Source: Bacteroidota bacterium (lineage in GTDB: Bacteria > Bacteroidota > Ignavibacteria > Ignavibacteriales > Melioribacteraceae). Taken from it: DNA of 64,000 nucleotides. The stretch covers positions 124,001 to 188,000 of the forward strand of contig JAHJUE010000009.1 in NCBI GenBank assembly GCA_018829205.1. The letters are read 5' to 3'. The notes under the pieces are model-generated. The model did no database searches. It was not told the origin of the DNA and saw only the letters and a list, made by a program, of their open reading frames with translations. Below, piece by piece: positions 17,727-27,631 of the stretch. Positions within the stretch are counted from its first letter, which is position 1, and every line of letters starts with the position of its first letter. The position numbers were made by a program, and so were the translations under genes.

Positions 17727-19721
17727 ATGCATGAATTACTTTGGACACCCAAAGAAAAATATATTCAATCAACCAATATTTATCATTTCACAAAACTTCT
17801 CTCCGCGAATACCGGAATAACATTTAATGATTATAATGATCTCCATAATTGGTCGGTAAACGATCTGGAAAATTTATGGGAAATTTTTTTGAAATATTCC
17901 GGTATTATTTATAGTGGCGAATATAAAAAGGTTTTATCGTCGTATAAAATGCCGGGGGTTAAATGGTTCGAAGGTATAAAACTAAATTATGCCGAAAATA
18001 TTTTTGAAAAAAACTATAACGGAACAGCCGTTAAATTTTTAACTGAAGGGTATGAACATAATTTTAATTCCGAGTATCAATATGAATATTCGTTTGAAGA
18101 GTTAAAAAATGAAACATTTAAATGTGCCGGTGCATTAATAAATTCAGGGATTAAAAAGGGAGATATTGTTGCTGGATATATTTCCAATGTTCCCGAAGCA
18201 ATTATTGCATGTCTTGCATGCGCTTCAATAGGCGCCGTGTGGAGCAGCGCTTCTCCCGATTTCGGATTAGAGGCCTTAGTTGACAGATTCTCACAAATCA
18301 ATCCGAAAATTGTTTTTGCCAGCAGTAATTATTTATATAATGGTAAAATCCGTTCATCAAAAAAAGTAATTATTGAATTAAAGAAAAAAGTTCCTTCAAT
18401 AAATAAAATAGTTGTTGTGCCTTTTCATTCAGGTGATTTATATAAATCGGATACAGATATAGTCTGGGAAGAGTTTTTATCCAAAAATGTAGTTGAAAAG
18501 AATAATTACGAAATGAGAGACTTTAACGATCCTTTGTTTATTATGTTTTCATCCGGTACAACCGGGGTTCCAAAATGTATTTTGCATAGTCTCGGCGGTA
18601 CTCTTTTGCAGCATAAAAAAGAACATCTGCTTCATTGTGATATTAAACAAGGTGACAGATTATTATATTTTACAACAACCGGATGGATGATGTGGAATTG
18701 GCAATTATCAGCTCTGGCTTCAGGGGCGGCTATTTATTTGTATGAAGGCAGTCCCGCATATCCTAATTTACAATCAATTTGGGAAAAGGTAGATGCAAAC
18801 AATATTACGCATTTCGGAACAAGCGGAAGATATATTGAAACATGTATGAAAAGTGAAATAAAGGACCATAGTTTCGGCGGACTCGAGTTCAATAATCTCC
18901 GATCTGTTTTCTATACCGGCTCACCTTTATCGGCTGAAGGATATAAATGGATTTATTCTGAAATAAAAAAAGATTTACACTTTGCGGGTATTAGCGGAGG
19001 AACTGATATTATATCATGTTTTGTGCTCGGCAATCCCGCGCTGCCTGTTTATGCCGGCAAAATTCAATGTAAAGGATTAGGTATTGATGCTGCCGCTTTT
19101 GACGAAGACGGAAATGAAATAATAAATAAACCCGGCGAATTAATATGCAGGAAACCGGTTCCTTCAATGCCGATAGGATTTTTGAACGATTCAAACGGTA
19201 AAAAATATTTGGATTCTTATTTCGCAGGTTATCCCGGAGTTTGGACTCACGGTGATTATATTGAATTTGACAAAAACGGGAATTCCGTTATTTACGGAAG
19301 AAGCGATGCAACATTAAATCCGGGGGGAGTTAGAATAGGCTGCGCTGAAATTTATTCGGCTCTTGATGAATTGTTGTACATTAAAGGCGCCGCCGCAGTT
19401 GGCTGGAATCCTCCCGGTCAATTGGATGAAATTATTATTTTATTTGTCGTCCTTAATGATAATCTTATACTTGAGGATAAATTTAGTGAAGAAATTAAAA
19501 AAGTAATTCAAAAGAAAAGATCTTCCCGGCATGTTCCTAAATTTATATTTCAGATATCAAGTCTGCCGGTTACAAGGAGCGGTAAGCCTGTTGAGCTAGG
19601 TATTAAAGCCGTGCTTTCCGGTAAAGAAGTTAAAAATAGAACCGCTCTTGATAATCCCGAAGTATTAAATGAAATAGAGTTATTCGGAAATCAATTATTA
19701 AAATATTATAGTGAATTTTAA
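17727..19721 (+). CDS. aacS: Acetoacetyl-CoA synthetase
   Basis: ATP-dependent ligase that activates acetoacetate to acetoacetyl-CoA, used in ketone-body or polyhydroxybutyrate turnover. The 664-residue length and N-terminal LLWTPKEKYIQSTNIYHF match AacS rather than acetyl-CoA synthetase. Adenylate-forming motifs are SSGTTGVPK (275-283), TTTGWMMWNWQ, and the C-terminal TRSGKPVE, whose Lys would be the catalytic and acetylation-regulated residue. The gene is probably transcribed with the upstream aminotransferase. Nothing looks truncated. Confidence 0.92.
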   Translation: MHELLWTPKEKYIQSTNIYHFTKLLSANTGITFNDYNDLHNWSVNDLENLWEIFLKYSGIIYSGEYKKVLSSYKMPGVKWFEGIKLNYAENIFEKNYNGTAVKFLTEGYEHNFNSEYQYEYSFEELKNETFKCAGALINSGIKKGDIVAGYISNVPEAIIACLACASIGAVWSSASPDFGLEALVDRFSQINPKIVFASSNYLYNGKIRSSKKVIIELKKKVPSINKIVVVPFHSGDLYKSDTDIVWEEFLSKNVVEKNNYEMRDFNDPLFIMFSSGTTGVPKCILHSLGGTLLQHKKEHLLHCDIKQGDRLLYFTTTGWMMWNWQLSALASGAAIYLYEGSPAYPNLQSIWEKVDANNITHFGTSGRYIETCMKSEIKDHSFGGLEFNNLRSVFYTGSPLSAEGYKWIYSEIKKDLHFAGISGGTDIISCFVLGNPALPVYAGKIQCKGLGIDAAAFDEDGNEIINKPGELICRKPVPSMPIGFLNDSNGKKYLDSYFAGYPGVWTHGDYIEFDKNGNSVIYGRSDATLNPGGVRIGCAEIYSALDELLYIKGAAAVGWNPPGQLDEIIILFVVLNDNLILEDKFSEEIKKVIQKKRSSRHVPKFIFQISSLPVTRSGKPVELGIKAVLSGKEVKNRTALDNPEVLNEIELFGNQLLKYYSEF

Positions 19722-19845
19722 ATCTTCTTTATTGAGCTTTTTAAATATTCGAATTATAATAATAACGCAAATAATTTTTTTAAGAAAGGATTAACATAAA
19801 AATAAATTGCTATCTTAATTTGAGTTATTTATTGAGGTATATTAA

Positions 19846-20898
19846 ATGAAGTGGGCTAACAGCAGAATTGAAATAATCTTCTTATTGATAGTAATTTTTT
19901 ATTTATGTTACCTGCTTTCGTCAATTCTTATTCCACTGGTTTTTGCTTTTTTATTCGCGGCATTATTTCAGCCGATGATAATCTCACTTAGAAAAAAGAA
20001 AATCCACAATTGGATTATTTTCCCCGCGATTGCGTTTATCTCCCTCAGTTTAATATTCGGAATAATATTGATTTTTTCTACTACTATTTCGGAATTCATT
20101 AACCAAAAGGATTATCTGCTTTCTAGTTTGGGACATAGATTCAAACCGCTTTTCCTTTGGTTTAATGAAATGTCAAAGACGTACTTAAATTCTGAAATAA
20201 ATATTGACGAAGCGATCAGTACCATACTTACAAGCGGTTTCCTTTCAAAAACAATCGGCTCAATTTTTAATATATTGGGAAACTTTACATCTTCATTCCT
20301 AGTATTTGCATTTTATTACGTAGCTTTTTTAGCGAGCATGCCTTCTTATAAAAAGTTTCTCAAATATGTAAGCGGAAAAGATAATTCTGAAAAAATAATT
20401 TCCGGATATGAAAAAATACTTAAATCAATTTATACCTACGTAAAACTGAAAATAATTATCAGTCTGGTTACAGCAATTTTTATGTACATAACTCTAATTA
20501 TATTCGGAGTTAAATTTTCTTTCATATGGGCGTTTTTAGCCTTCCTTTTAAACTTCATTCCAATTTTAGGTTCTTTACTTGCGGTAATACTGCCGGCGTT
20601 AATGGGAATTATTCAATTCGATACATTTTCCACGGCGCTTTTATTATTGATTATTCTTGTATCGGGACAGATGATTTTAGGAAATTTTGTTGAACCCGTA
20701 TTAATGGGAAGCGGACTAAGCCTAAATACTGTTACAACAATGTTTGGGCTTGTATTTTGGGGATTCTTATGGGGCGCTGCCGGAATGCTGCTTTCGGTTC
20801 CCCTTATAGTTATGTTTAAATTATTAATTGAACAAATTCCTGAATTAAGCGCCATTGGCCGCTTATTAGGCACACCCGGCAAAGAGTTTCAGGAATAG
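19846..20898 (+). CDS. AI-2E family (PerM/YdiK-like) membrane transporter
   Basis: A 350-residue inner-membrane protein with about eight hydrophobic segments. Family features are the N-terminal ILIPLVFAFLFAALFQP, the long central amphipathic region, FLLNFIPILGSLLAVILP near residue 240, and GFLWGAAGMLLSVPL near the end. Members include the autoinducer-2 exporter TqsA and Na+(Li+)/H+ antiporters, so the substrate is unknown. It has its own upstream gap of 124 bases, with an ATG after TATTGAGGTATATTAA. The next 272 bases lack a gene and contain a long-range inverted repeat. Confidence 0.85.
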   Translation: MKWANSRIEIIFLLIVIFYLCYLLSSILIPLVFAFLFAALFQPMIISLRKKKIHNWIIFPAIAFISLSLIFGIILIFSTTISEFINQKDYLLSSLGHRFKPLFLWFNEMSKTYLNSEINIDEAISTILTSGFLSKTIGSIFNILGNFTSSFLVFAFYYVAFLASMPSYKKFLKYVSGKDNSEKIISGYEKILKSIYTYVKLKIIISLVTAIFMYITLIIFGVKFSFIWAFLAFLLNFIPILGSLLAVILPALMGIIQFDTFSTALLLLIILVSGQMILGNFVEPVLMGSGLSLNTVTTMFGLVFWGFLWGAAGMLLSVPLIVMFKLLIEQIPELSAIGRLLGTPGKEFQE

Positions 20899-20918
20899 TT
20901 GATAAATTATAAATTAAT

Positions 20919-21026
20919 TTATAAGGACATTTATTAATTATTATTGAATTATAATTAAAAATCAGAAACTTATATTCGATAATAGTTTATTCCTTGTTAA
21001 AGCCATAACTGAAATTGTCCTTATAA
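20919..21026. repeat. 11-bp inverted repeat with an 86-bp spacer
   Basis: TTATAAGGACA (20919-20929) and its perfect complement TGTCCTTATAA (21016-21026) lie in the gap between the AI-2E gene and the first TonB-dependent receptor. Either a looped hairpin near the 3' end or two operator half-sites is possible. Nothing else was recognised in 20899-21170. Confidence 0.4.
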
Positions 21027-21170
21027 TTGGATAGAAGCAACTTAATTAAAAACAAAATTGATTATTGTAATAATTAAAAATCCGAAAAGATAAATGGCTA
21101 ATTATTTGTATTTATAATAACCGGCGGCAATTAATTCGATTAAACTATTATCAACCAAGAGGCAAACAAG

Positions 21171-23396
21171 ATGAGGTTGCAGTTTGATAGTTTTGTTAAA
21201 ATTTTAGTTTTGTTTATTTATTTGCAAATTGTAGTTAATGCGCAGGATACAACAAATACCTCTCAGCTATTTGACCTTTCTATTGAAGAACTTTTAAACC
21301 TAAAAGTCGTAACATCGGCAAAAACCGAGCAAAAAGCTAAAGAAGCTTCAGCTATGGTAATTGTAATTACAAAACAAATGATAAAGGAAAGAGGTTACTC
21401 CGATCTATTTGATGCTCTGAACAGCCTTCCTTATTTCCAGATACAGTCTGAACACGGGCATTGGACTAAAGGAGGAATAGTTAATTTAAGGGGATTACGA
21501 AGCGGCGATTCGGGAAACAATAAAGTGCTTCTTTTAGTTGACGGAATAAAAATAAGCGATGATGCCGAAGAAGGATTATACATGGGATTAAACAGTATTC
21601 CTCTTAGCGGTATTAAACAAATTGAAGTGGTATACGGACCTAATTCCACTTTATACGGCAGAGACGCTTACGCGGGCATGATTAATTTAATTACAATTGA
21701 CGAAAATGAAAGTTATGCCGGCTACAGTTACGGATCGTTTAACACTCAAAAATATTATGCGGGAATATTTCATAATTTCACCGAAGATATAAGCGGCAGT
21801 ATTAATTTGTTCTCATATAAAAGCGAAGAACAGGATCCTACAGGTCAATCCATTTCGTACATTAATCGTCATAAATTTCCCAAACCCCCTTATACTGGAA
21901 TTTTTTACAGAGCTTCTGATAATAAAACCGTAAATCTTGGGCTGGATATTTACGGTCTGTCTCTTAAATATATTTTATATGATATTGTAGGGAGTGAATC
22001 ATACGGCAGTAATCCCGACCTATACGCTGCTGAATATTCAACTTTAACTGCTCAAAAAAATCAGGCCATGCATGCCGATTATAAAATGAATTTATCAAGC
22101 GATATTCAAGCCGAATTTTCATACGTGTATAAAGTAAATGAGTTTAATCCGAAGACGGCTAATTTGTACCTGGATGATCTTGATAGAACCGGAACAACAA
22201 ACGGATCAGGCGAAAACGGTATATCGGCATTTCTGTTTCCGGATACCAGTATTACGGTAGATCCGTTATATGCCTACGGCGGAAGGAAATATTACTATTT
22301 CAGAACCCGCGCTCATAAACTGGGCTTCAAAACTGCGTATAACATTTCCGATAAACTAAAAAATATTTCCGGTATTGATTATAACTATGTAATGGGAATT
22401 CCTGTTATCAGCGAAGGTAAAGGAGGCAAACCTATAACCACCGACGCACAGCGGGAAAAGCTCGAACACGATTTTTCTACAGCCGGATTTTATACCGAGT
22501 TTTCTTATAATATCAATCCAGGATTGCTGGTAACAGCCGGGGGCAGATTTGACATTAACAGCATGTATGAAAATACTTTTATGCCGCGTTTTGCACTCAT
22601 TCATAATTTTGATAATAATATTGTTAAAATAATTTATTCAAAAGGTTATCTAGCTCCAAGCATTACTCAAGCTTATTTTGAAAGTATTACCAATTTTTCA
22701 TGGATTAGAAAAAACGAAAACTTAAAACCGGAAAATAATTATTCGCTTGAAATGGATTGGACATACTTTAAAGAAAATTTACAGATAAGCACAAATCTTT
22801 TTTATAATGATCTTTCAAATTCCATAATTGAAAGCATTACTACAGGCGATTCCGTAATTACATACATAGGAAAAGATTCCTTTTATGTCCCTATACTTCA
22901 AAGTGAAAATATAAGCAACGGTTACAGGTACGGTCTTAATATATCTTTTCTAAATGAAATAAATAATTATATAAAATTCGGATTCAATTATTCGCTGTTA
23001 TTGGGCAGCGATAAAGTCCACAACATTGAAACAACTATAAACGACAACCTTATATCAAATCACAAAGTAAATTTTAACATACTATTAACTCTGGAAAATT
23101 TTCAATTATATACTGAAGCAATTTGGTCGGGGAAAAAAAGAATAAAGTCATATCATGACTTAACGCCTTATTCTACTTTGCTTGATGAAAACGGGTATCT
23201 GAATTTTGATCCTATTTTTCTTCTAAATATTAATTTACGAGCAAACAATATATATAAAGGAATTTCAATTTATCTTAATATTAAAAACCTTTTGGACAAA
23301 GAGTATTACGGACAAACTATAAATGCGCAATGGGGAAGCCCAATGGTACTGCAGGACAAAAGAAGAATTAATTTCGGTCTTGAGTATGATTTTTAA
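21171..23396 (+). CDS. TonB-dependent outer-membrane receptor (signalling locus)
   Basis: A 741-residue outer-membrane receptor for energised uptake. Signal peptide about 1-24 (ending VVNAQ). A plug domain spans about 45-165, with LLLVDGIKI, IEVVYGPNSTLYGRDAYAGMINLIT, and then a 22-strand-type barrel ending in aromatic YDF. It lacks the CarboxypepD_reg N-domain that the second receptor of the locus has. The ATG at 21171 follows AGAGG. The YfiR-family gene starts 21 bases downstream, suggesting that this receptor feeds signal or ligand to the YfiR-kinase pair. The substrate cannot be read. Confidence 0.9.
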   Translation: MRLQFDSFVKILVLFIYLQIVVNAQDTTNTSQLFDLSIEELLNLKVVTSAKTEQKAKEASAMVIVITKQMIKERGYSDLFDALNSLPYFQIQSEHGHWTKGGIVNLRGLRSGDSGNNKVLLLVDGIKISDDAEEGLYMGLNSIPLSGIKQIEVVYGPNSTLYGRDAYAGMINLITIDENESYAGYSYGSFNTQKYYAGIFHNFTEDISGSINLFSYKSEEQDPTGQSISYINRHKFPKPPYTGIFYRASDNKTVNLGLDIYGLSLKYILYDIVGSESYGSNPDLYAAEYSTLTAQKNQAMHADYKMNLSSDIQAEFSYVYKVNEFNPKTANLYLDDLDRTGTTNGSGENGISAFLFPDTSITVDPLYAYGGRKYYYFRTRAHKLGFKTAYNISDKLKNISGIDYNYVMGIPVISEGKGGKPITTDAQREKLEHDFSTAGFYTEFSYNINPGLLVTAGGRFDINSMYENTFMPRFALIHNFDNNIVKIIYSKGYLAPSITQAYFESITNFSWIRKNENLKPENNYSLEMDWTYFKENLQISTNLFYNDLSNSIIESITTGDSVITYIGKDSFYVPILQSENISNGYRYGLNISFLNEINNYIKFGFNYSLLLGSDKVHNIETTINDNLISNHKVNFNILLTLENFQLYTEAIWSGKKRIKSYHDLTPYSTLLDENGYLNFDPIFLLNINLRANNIYKGISIYLNIKNLLDKEYYGQTINAQWGSPMVLQDKRRINFGLEYDF

Positions 23397-23417
23397 TAAA
23401 CTAATCCAAATTTTCAG

Positions 23418-23966
23418 ATGACATTAATTAAAAAAATAATTAATTCGATTCTTATAATAATTATTCTCCTTGCAAATGTTAATTTTTCAGGACAGCCGGA
23501 TGAATACGTTATTAAAGGCGTTCTGCTGGAGAAAATTTCAACATTCATTCAATGGCCTGAAAATGATAAGGATAAAATTAAGGATAATGAATTTGTTGTT
23601 GGGATTATCGGAAAACATAAGTTCGCAGGCATACTTAAAAAATTATATTCAAAGCGTAAAATTCTTAACAAAGAATTAGTCGTAAAAAATATTTCCTCCA
23701 ATTCGGAAATTAATAAGTGCAGCGTTATATTTATTCCGAAACTTAATGATGATGAACTTAATGAAATTTTAGAGTTTGTAAATAAAAAACCAATACTTAC
23801 TATTTCCGATACTGAAGGTTATGCTGAAAAAGGGGTTCATGTTAATTTTTATACCGAAGGGAGCAATATCAGATTCGAAATAAACGAACGTTCCGTAAAA
23901 GAATCAGGTATTCTTATGAATCATCTTCTGCTATCTTTGGCAAAACTTGTAGAGAATGAAAAATGA
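23418..23966 (+). CDS. YfiR-family (DUF4154) periplasmic protein
   Basis: A 182-residue periplasmic protein of the YfiR/DUF4154 family, which in Pseudomonas represses the diguanylate cyclase YfiN. A signal peptide (about 1-25) precedes the family start YVIKGVLLEKISTFIQWP; FVVGIIGKHKF, CSVIFIP and GVHVNFYTEGSNIRFEIN also fit. Only one cysteine (Cys101) is present, so the intramolecular disulphides of Pseudomonas YfiR are absent. Its last codons overlap the histidine kinase gene (ATGA), so the two are translationally coupled. The inferred role is a periplasmic ligand-sensing inhibitor of that kinase. Confidence 0.88.
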   Translation: MTLIKKIINSILIIIILLANVNFSGQPDEYVIKGVLLEKISTFIQWPENDKDKIKDNEFVVGIIGKHKFAGILKKLYSKRKILNKELVVKNISSNSEINKCSVIFIPKLNDDELNEILEFVNKKPILTISDTEGYAEKGVHVNFYTEGSNIRFEINERSVKESGILMNHLLLSLAKLVENEK

Positions 23967-25816
23967 AACCAGTTTTATTTATAAAGAATTTATCAATCAA
24001 AAATAAACTCACGTCTATTATCCTGTTGGTTGTTATTGTTGCTATGTTTTTTGTAATGGCTTTTTCATTAATCGAAAAAATGAATAACGCGAAAACTAAT
24101 TTGGTTAATAATACGATACTTAACGGTAATATTGTAGGAGAATATTGTTTAACAGCATTGTATTTCCAGCGTGCCGATGCTGCTGATGACGCATTAATGA
24201 AACTCGAATCAGTGCCCTATATTCTTAACGCAAAAGTTTATGATGCCGATAAAGTTATTTTTTCTGAATATAACAGAGAAAAATTTAACGAGGATTTTTT
24301 AAAAAAATATTCAGGGAAAGACAAAAACAGCTATTTTGAAGAGGATTATCTTGTTGTTTCTGTTCCGTTGATATATAACGGTGAAAAACTTGGCATTCTG
24401 TTTTTAAGATCCTCTTTGGAATCACTTAATAAAGAGATAAACGAATTTATATTATTCATTTTTATACTCTTTATAATAATTATGATACTTTCATATTTTA
24501 TCGCATTAAAATTGCAGAAGGTTGTTTCGGATCCCATACAGCATCTGGCTGAAGTGACTAAAGAAATTACAAAAAGCAAGAATTTTAATGTGCGAGTTCA
24601 AAAGCAGGCTAAAGACGAAATAGGAAGTTTATACGATGAATTTAATTTCATGCTCGAAAGAATTCAGATTAGTTCGGTTGAGCGAGATGAAGCTCTTCAT
24701 ACATTGGGAATAAGCGAGGAAAGATTAAATCTTGCTCTTGAAGGATCAAACGACGGATTGTGGGATTGGGATTTAAGTACCAACAATGTTTATTTCAGTC
24801 CGCGTTATGAAATTATGCTTGAATACAACCCGGGCGAGCTTTCAGGCAGAATTGAAACTTGGATTGATCTTGTAGTAAAGGAAGATATTGACGACGTTTT
24901 AAAATTAGTAAACGATCATTTAAAAGGAATAAGCTCTCAGTATAAATCTGAATTCAGGATAAAAACAAAAAACGGAAATATTAAGTGGATACTTGACAGA
25001 GGTAAAGTAGTTAAATGGGATGAGACAGGAAATCCATTAAGAATGGTAGGGACTCATACTGATATAACAGAAATGAAAAAATCCGAAGAAGAACTTTTGA
25101 ATGCAAAAAACAAAGCGGAGAAATCGGATAAATTCAAATCTGAATTTCTTGCTCAAATGTCGCATGAAATTAGATCTCCGATTAACGTTATTCTCAATTT
25201 TACTTCGCTGCTTAAAGATGAATTGAAAAATAAAATTGAAGATGATTTGGCTCAGAGCTTCGATTATATTGACAGCGGCGGAAGAAGAATTATCAGAACC
25301 ATTGATATGATATTAAATATGTCCGAGATTCAAACCGGGATAGTTGAATTAAATCCTCAGCCGCATAATATTACAGAAGAAATATTAAACGGTCTTGTAA
25401 AAGAATATAAAACTCAGGCGCGAATTAAAGGACTTGAACTTACGCTAAACTCGTTTCATGTTGATAATCATAAAATATGGATTGATGAATATTCGGTCAG
25501 TCAGATATTCTCCAATTTAATTGATAACGCAATTAAGTATACGCACAGCGGTAAAATTGAGATTACAGTTTATTCAAACAGCAGCGGGGTAACAGTTGAT
25601 GTTATAGATACCGGAATCGGAATTTCGAAAGAATACCTCCCAAATTTATTTGACGCTTTTACACAGGAAGAAGGAGGCTACGGCAGAAAGTTCGAAGGCA
25701 ACGGGCTTGGCCTTGCCCTTGTAAAAAAATATTGTGAACTGAATAACGCCGAAATATTTGTCGACAGTACAAAAGGTAAAGGCACCAAGTTTACGGTTAA
25801 ATTTAATTCCAACTAA
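23963..25816 (+). CDS. Membrane sensor histidine kinase with CHASE8-like sensor, HAMP and PAS
   Basis: A 617-residue hybrid-free sensor kinase. Transmembrane helix 1 is at about 15-37. The periplasmic region 38-160 resembles CHASE8 (ALYFQRADAADDAL, ILNAKVYDADK), the sensor type of YfiN. Transmembrane helix 2 is at about 160-182, HAMP at 183-235 and PAS/PAC at 250-372. HisKA carries phosphoacceptor His401 (QMSHEIRSPINV), and the ATPase shows N-box Asn518/Asn522, DTGIG (549-553) and GNGLGLAL. There is no receiver domain and no response-regulator gene in the window. It overlaps the YfiR gene by four bases, so kinase output appears to replace the diguanylate cyclase of YfiBNR. Confidence 0.9.
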   Translation: MKPVLFIKNLSIKNKLTSIILLVVIVAMFFVMAFSLIEKMNNAKTNLVNNTILNGNIVGEYCLTALYFQRADAADDALMKLESVPYILNAKVYDADKVIFSEYNREKFNEDFLKKYSGKDKNSYFEEDYLVVSVPLIYNGEKLGILFLRSSLESLNKEINEFILFIFILFIIIMILSYFIALKLQKVVSDPIQHLAEVTKEITKSKNFNVRVQKQAKDEIGSLYDEFNFMLERIQISSVERDEALHTLGISEERLNLALEGSNDGLWDWDLSTNNVYFSPRYEIMLEYNPGELSGRIETWIDLVVKEDIDDVLKLVNDHLKGISSQYKSEFRIKTKNGNIKWILDRGKVVKWDETGNPLRMVGTHTDITEMKKSEEELLNAKNKAEKSDKFKSEFLAQMSHEIRSPINVILNFTSLLKDELKNKIEDDLAQSFDYIDSGGRRIIRTIDMILNMSEIQTGIVELNPQPHNITEEILNGLVKEYKTQARIKGLELTLNSFHVDNHKIWIDEYSVSQIFSNLIDNAIKYTHSGKIEITVYSNSSGVTVDVIDTGIGISKEYLPNLFDAFTQEEGGYGRKFEGNGLGLALVKKYCELNNAEIFVDSTKGKGTKFTVKFNSN

Positions 25817-25957
25817 AAATCATCCCTTAAAAAATTACATTAATTAATAACGGCTAATATTATTATTTGATTTTCTATATACTTTAATTTTATTAGTTTG
25901 TGAATATTATTATCACAATTACTAATCCTCTATTAATTCATAAACTAAATATAACAG

Positions 25958-27631
25958 ATGAAAACAGGACTAATATTAATTGCTCTTTTTATCGGACAGG
26001 TTTGTTATGCGCAGGTTGAAAACGTTCCGCTTAATCACCAGATTTATGATTACTTGAAAGAAATGAAGGTAAAGCATGTAATTGGTTCCACGCATGACGA
26101 CAGTCCAAATCTTTCGCGTCTTGAAGTCCAAAACTTTTTAATAGAAATCAGAAAAGAAATTAAAATTCTAAGCGCCACCGAAAAAAATCTATTAATAAAA
26201 TATGAAGCAGAATTCTTTGAAGATGAAATAACCGAAGACAAACACTGGCAAATGTTGAATTATAAGGACGGCTTTTGGGATAATCTAGGTAAATTCGATA
26301 AGGACAAAATTAAATATCTTTATGCCTATAAGGATGAAAATGTAAAAGCCTATTTTGAGGGAACAGCTCATTTTATTTTTGGACAGCAATACAAACCCCA
26401 AAAAACAAATTCCGAACTATATGATATTGGATTCAGATTTAGAGGAACTCTTTTAGAAAAATTCGGATTTTATTTCTCTTTAGAAAAAGGCGGAATCTCA
26501 GGAAGCAAAAATTTTGCTTCTATTGTCGAACCCAGGCTGAACACCAATTTTAAATTTATTGAAGATATGGAAAACGTAGCTAATTACGATTATGTAAACG
26601 GTTATGTTAATTATTATTCACAGCCGGTAAAGAACATGCATGTATCGCTGCAATTCGGAAGGGAACAGTTAAAATTCGGATACGGATACGGAAGTAAATT
26701 TGTTATATCCGGCGATAACCCGAATATGGATTTTCTAAAATTTAATTTCAGATACGGATTTGTTGATTATACAACAATCCATGCCTCAACGGTTGGGGAG
26801 TTTAATTTTGACCGCTCCCAAAACTTCACAAAATATATCGCGTTGAACAAGTTCGGATTTTTAGTAAACGATAAATTAAGACTTGGTATTGGTAATTCAA
26901 TTGTATATTCCGGAAGAGGTTTGGATTTTGCTTATTTAAATCCGTTTACATTTTATAAGTTCGTTGAAATGTCGATACAGGATAGGGACAACGGAACAGT
27001 TTTTTTCGATATTCAATCGAATCATATAAAAAACCTTGAACTCCAGGCCTCGTTTTTTATGGATGAAAATTTCTTAAATAAACTGGGTGAGATGTCCAGA
27101 TTTTCAAACAAAACCGCTTATCAGTTGGGAGCCTTTTGGTATGAACCCTTTTCAATCCCGGATGTTTCATTAATTTTTGAGTACACAAAAATCCGGCCTT
27201 ATACCTATTCACACATCAGCGGGAATGATTCTTATACTTCCTTCGGCACAAATCTGGGACATAGAATCGGACCTAACTCCGATGAAATATTAACAAAACT
27301 TTCGTATAATCTCTGTGAAAATATAAGATTCAACGCCGAATATTCTTTTGTAAGATCGGGTGAAAATATTCTAAGTCCAGAAGGAATAATTATTAAAAAT
27401 GTTGGCGGAGATGTATTTGAGCCGCATATTGAATTACGAGATTCCGAAGAAGCAGTTTTTCTCGATGGTATTAGAATTAATTCCAATATATTGCTGCTGA
27501 ATCTTAGATTTGAACCAATACGCGACTTAAGTTTTGATATTTATTATAAATATATTTTTGAAGAAAATATCACACATAATTTCAAAAATGATTTAAATTA
27601 TGGTTACATAAAAATGACCGCAGAGTTTTAA
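25958..27631 (+). CDS. Outer-membrane beta-barrel protein, Wzi/capsule-assembly-like
   Basis: A 557-residue exported protein (signal peptide about 1-18, ending CYAQ) with alternating strand patterns typical of an outer-membrane barrel and a terminal TAEF aromatic residue. Segments such as FGREQLKFGYGYGSKFVISG, YSGRGLDFAYLNPFTFYKFVE and FDIQSNHIKNLELQASFF resemble the Wzi capsule-assembly family. No capsule genes are present here, so the function may be a general porin or surface-glycan role. Its TAA overlaps the ATG of the lipoprotein gene by one base, which ties it to the downstream receptor module. Confidence 0.7.
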   Translation: MKTGLILIALFIGQVCYAQVENVPLNHQIYDYLKEMKVKHVIGSTHDDSPNLSRLEVQNFLIEIRKEIKILSATEKNLLIKYEAEFFEDEITEDKHWQMLNYKDGFWDNLGKFDKDKIKYLYAYKDENVKAYFEGTAHFIFGQQYKPQKTNSELYDIGFRFRGTLLEKFGFYFSLEKGGISGSKNFASIVEPRLNTNFKFIEDMENVANYDYVNGYVNYYSQPVKNMHVSLQFGREQLKFGYGYGSKFVISGDNPNMDFLKFNFRYGFVDYTTIHASTVGEFNFDRSQNFTKYIALNKFGFLVNDKLRLGIGNSIVYSGRGLDFAYLNPFTFYKFVEMSIQDRDNGTVFFDIQSNHIKNLELQASFFMDENFLNKLGEMSRFSNKTAYQLGAFWYEPFSIPDVSLIFEYTKIRPYTYSHISGNDSYTSFGTNLGHRIGPNSDEILTKLSYNLCENIRFNAEYSFVRSGENILSPEGIIIKNVGGDVFEPHIELRDSEEAVFLDGIRINSNILLLNLRFEPIRDLSFDIYYKYIFEENITHNFKNDLNYGYIKMTAEF

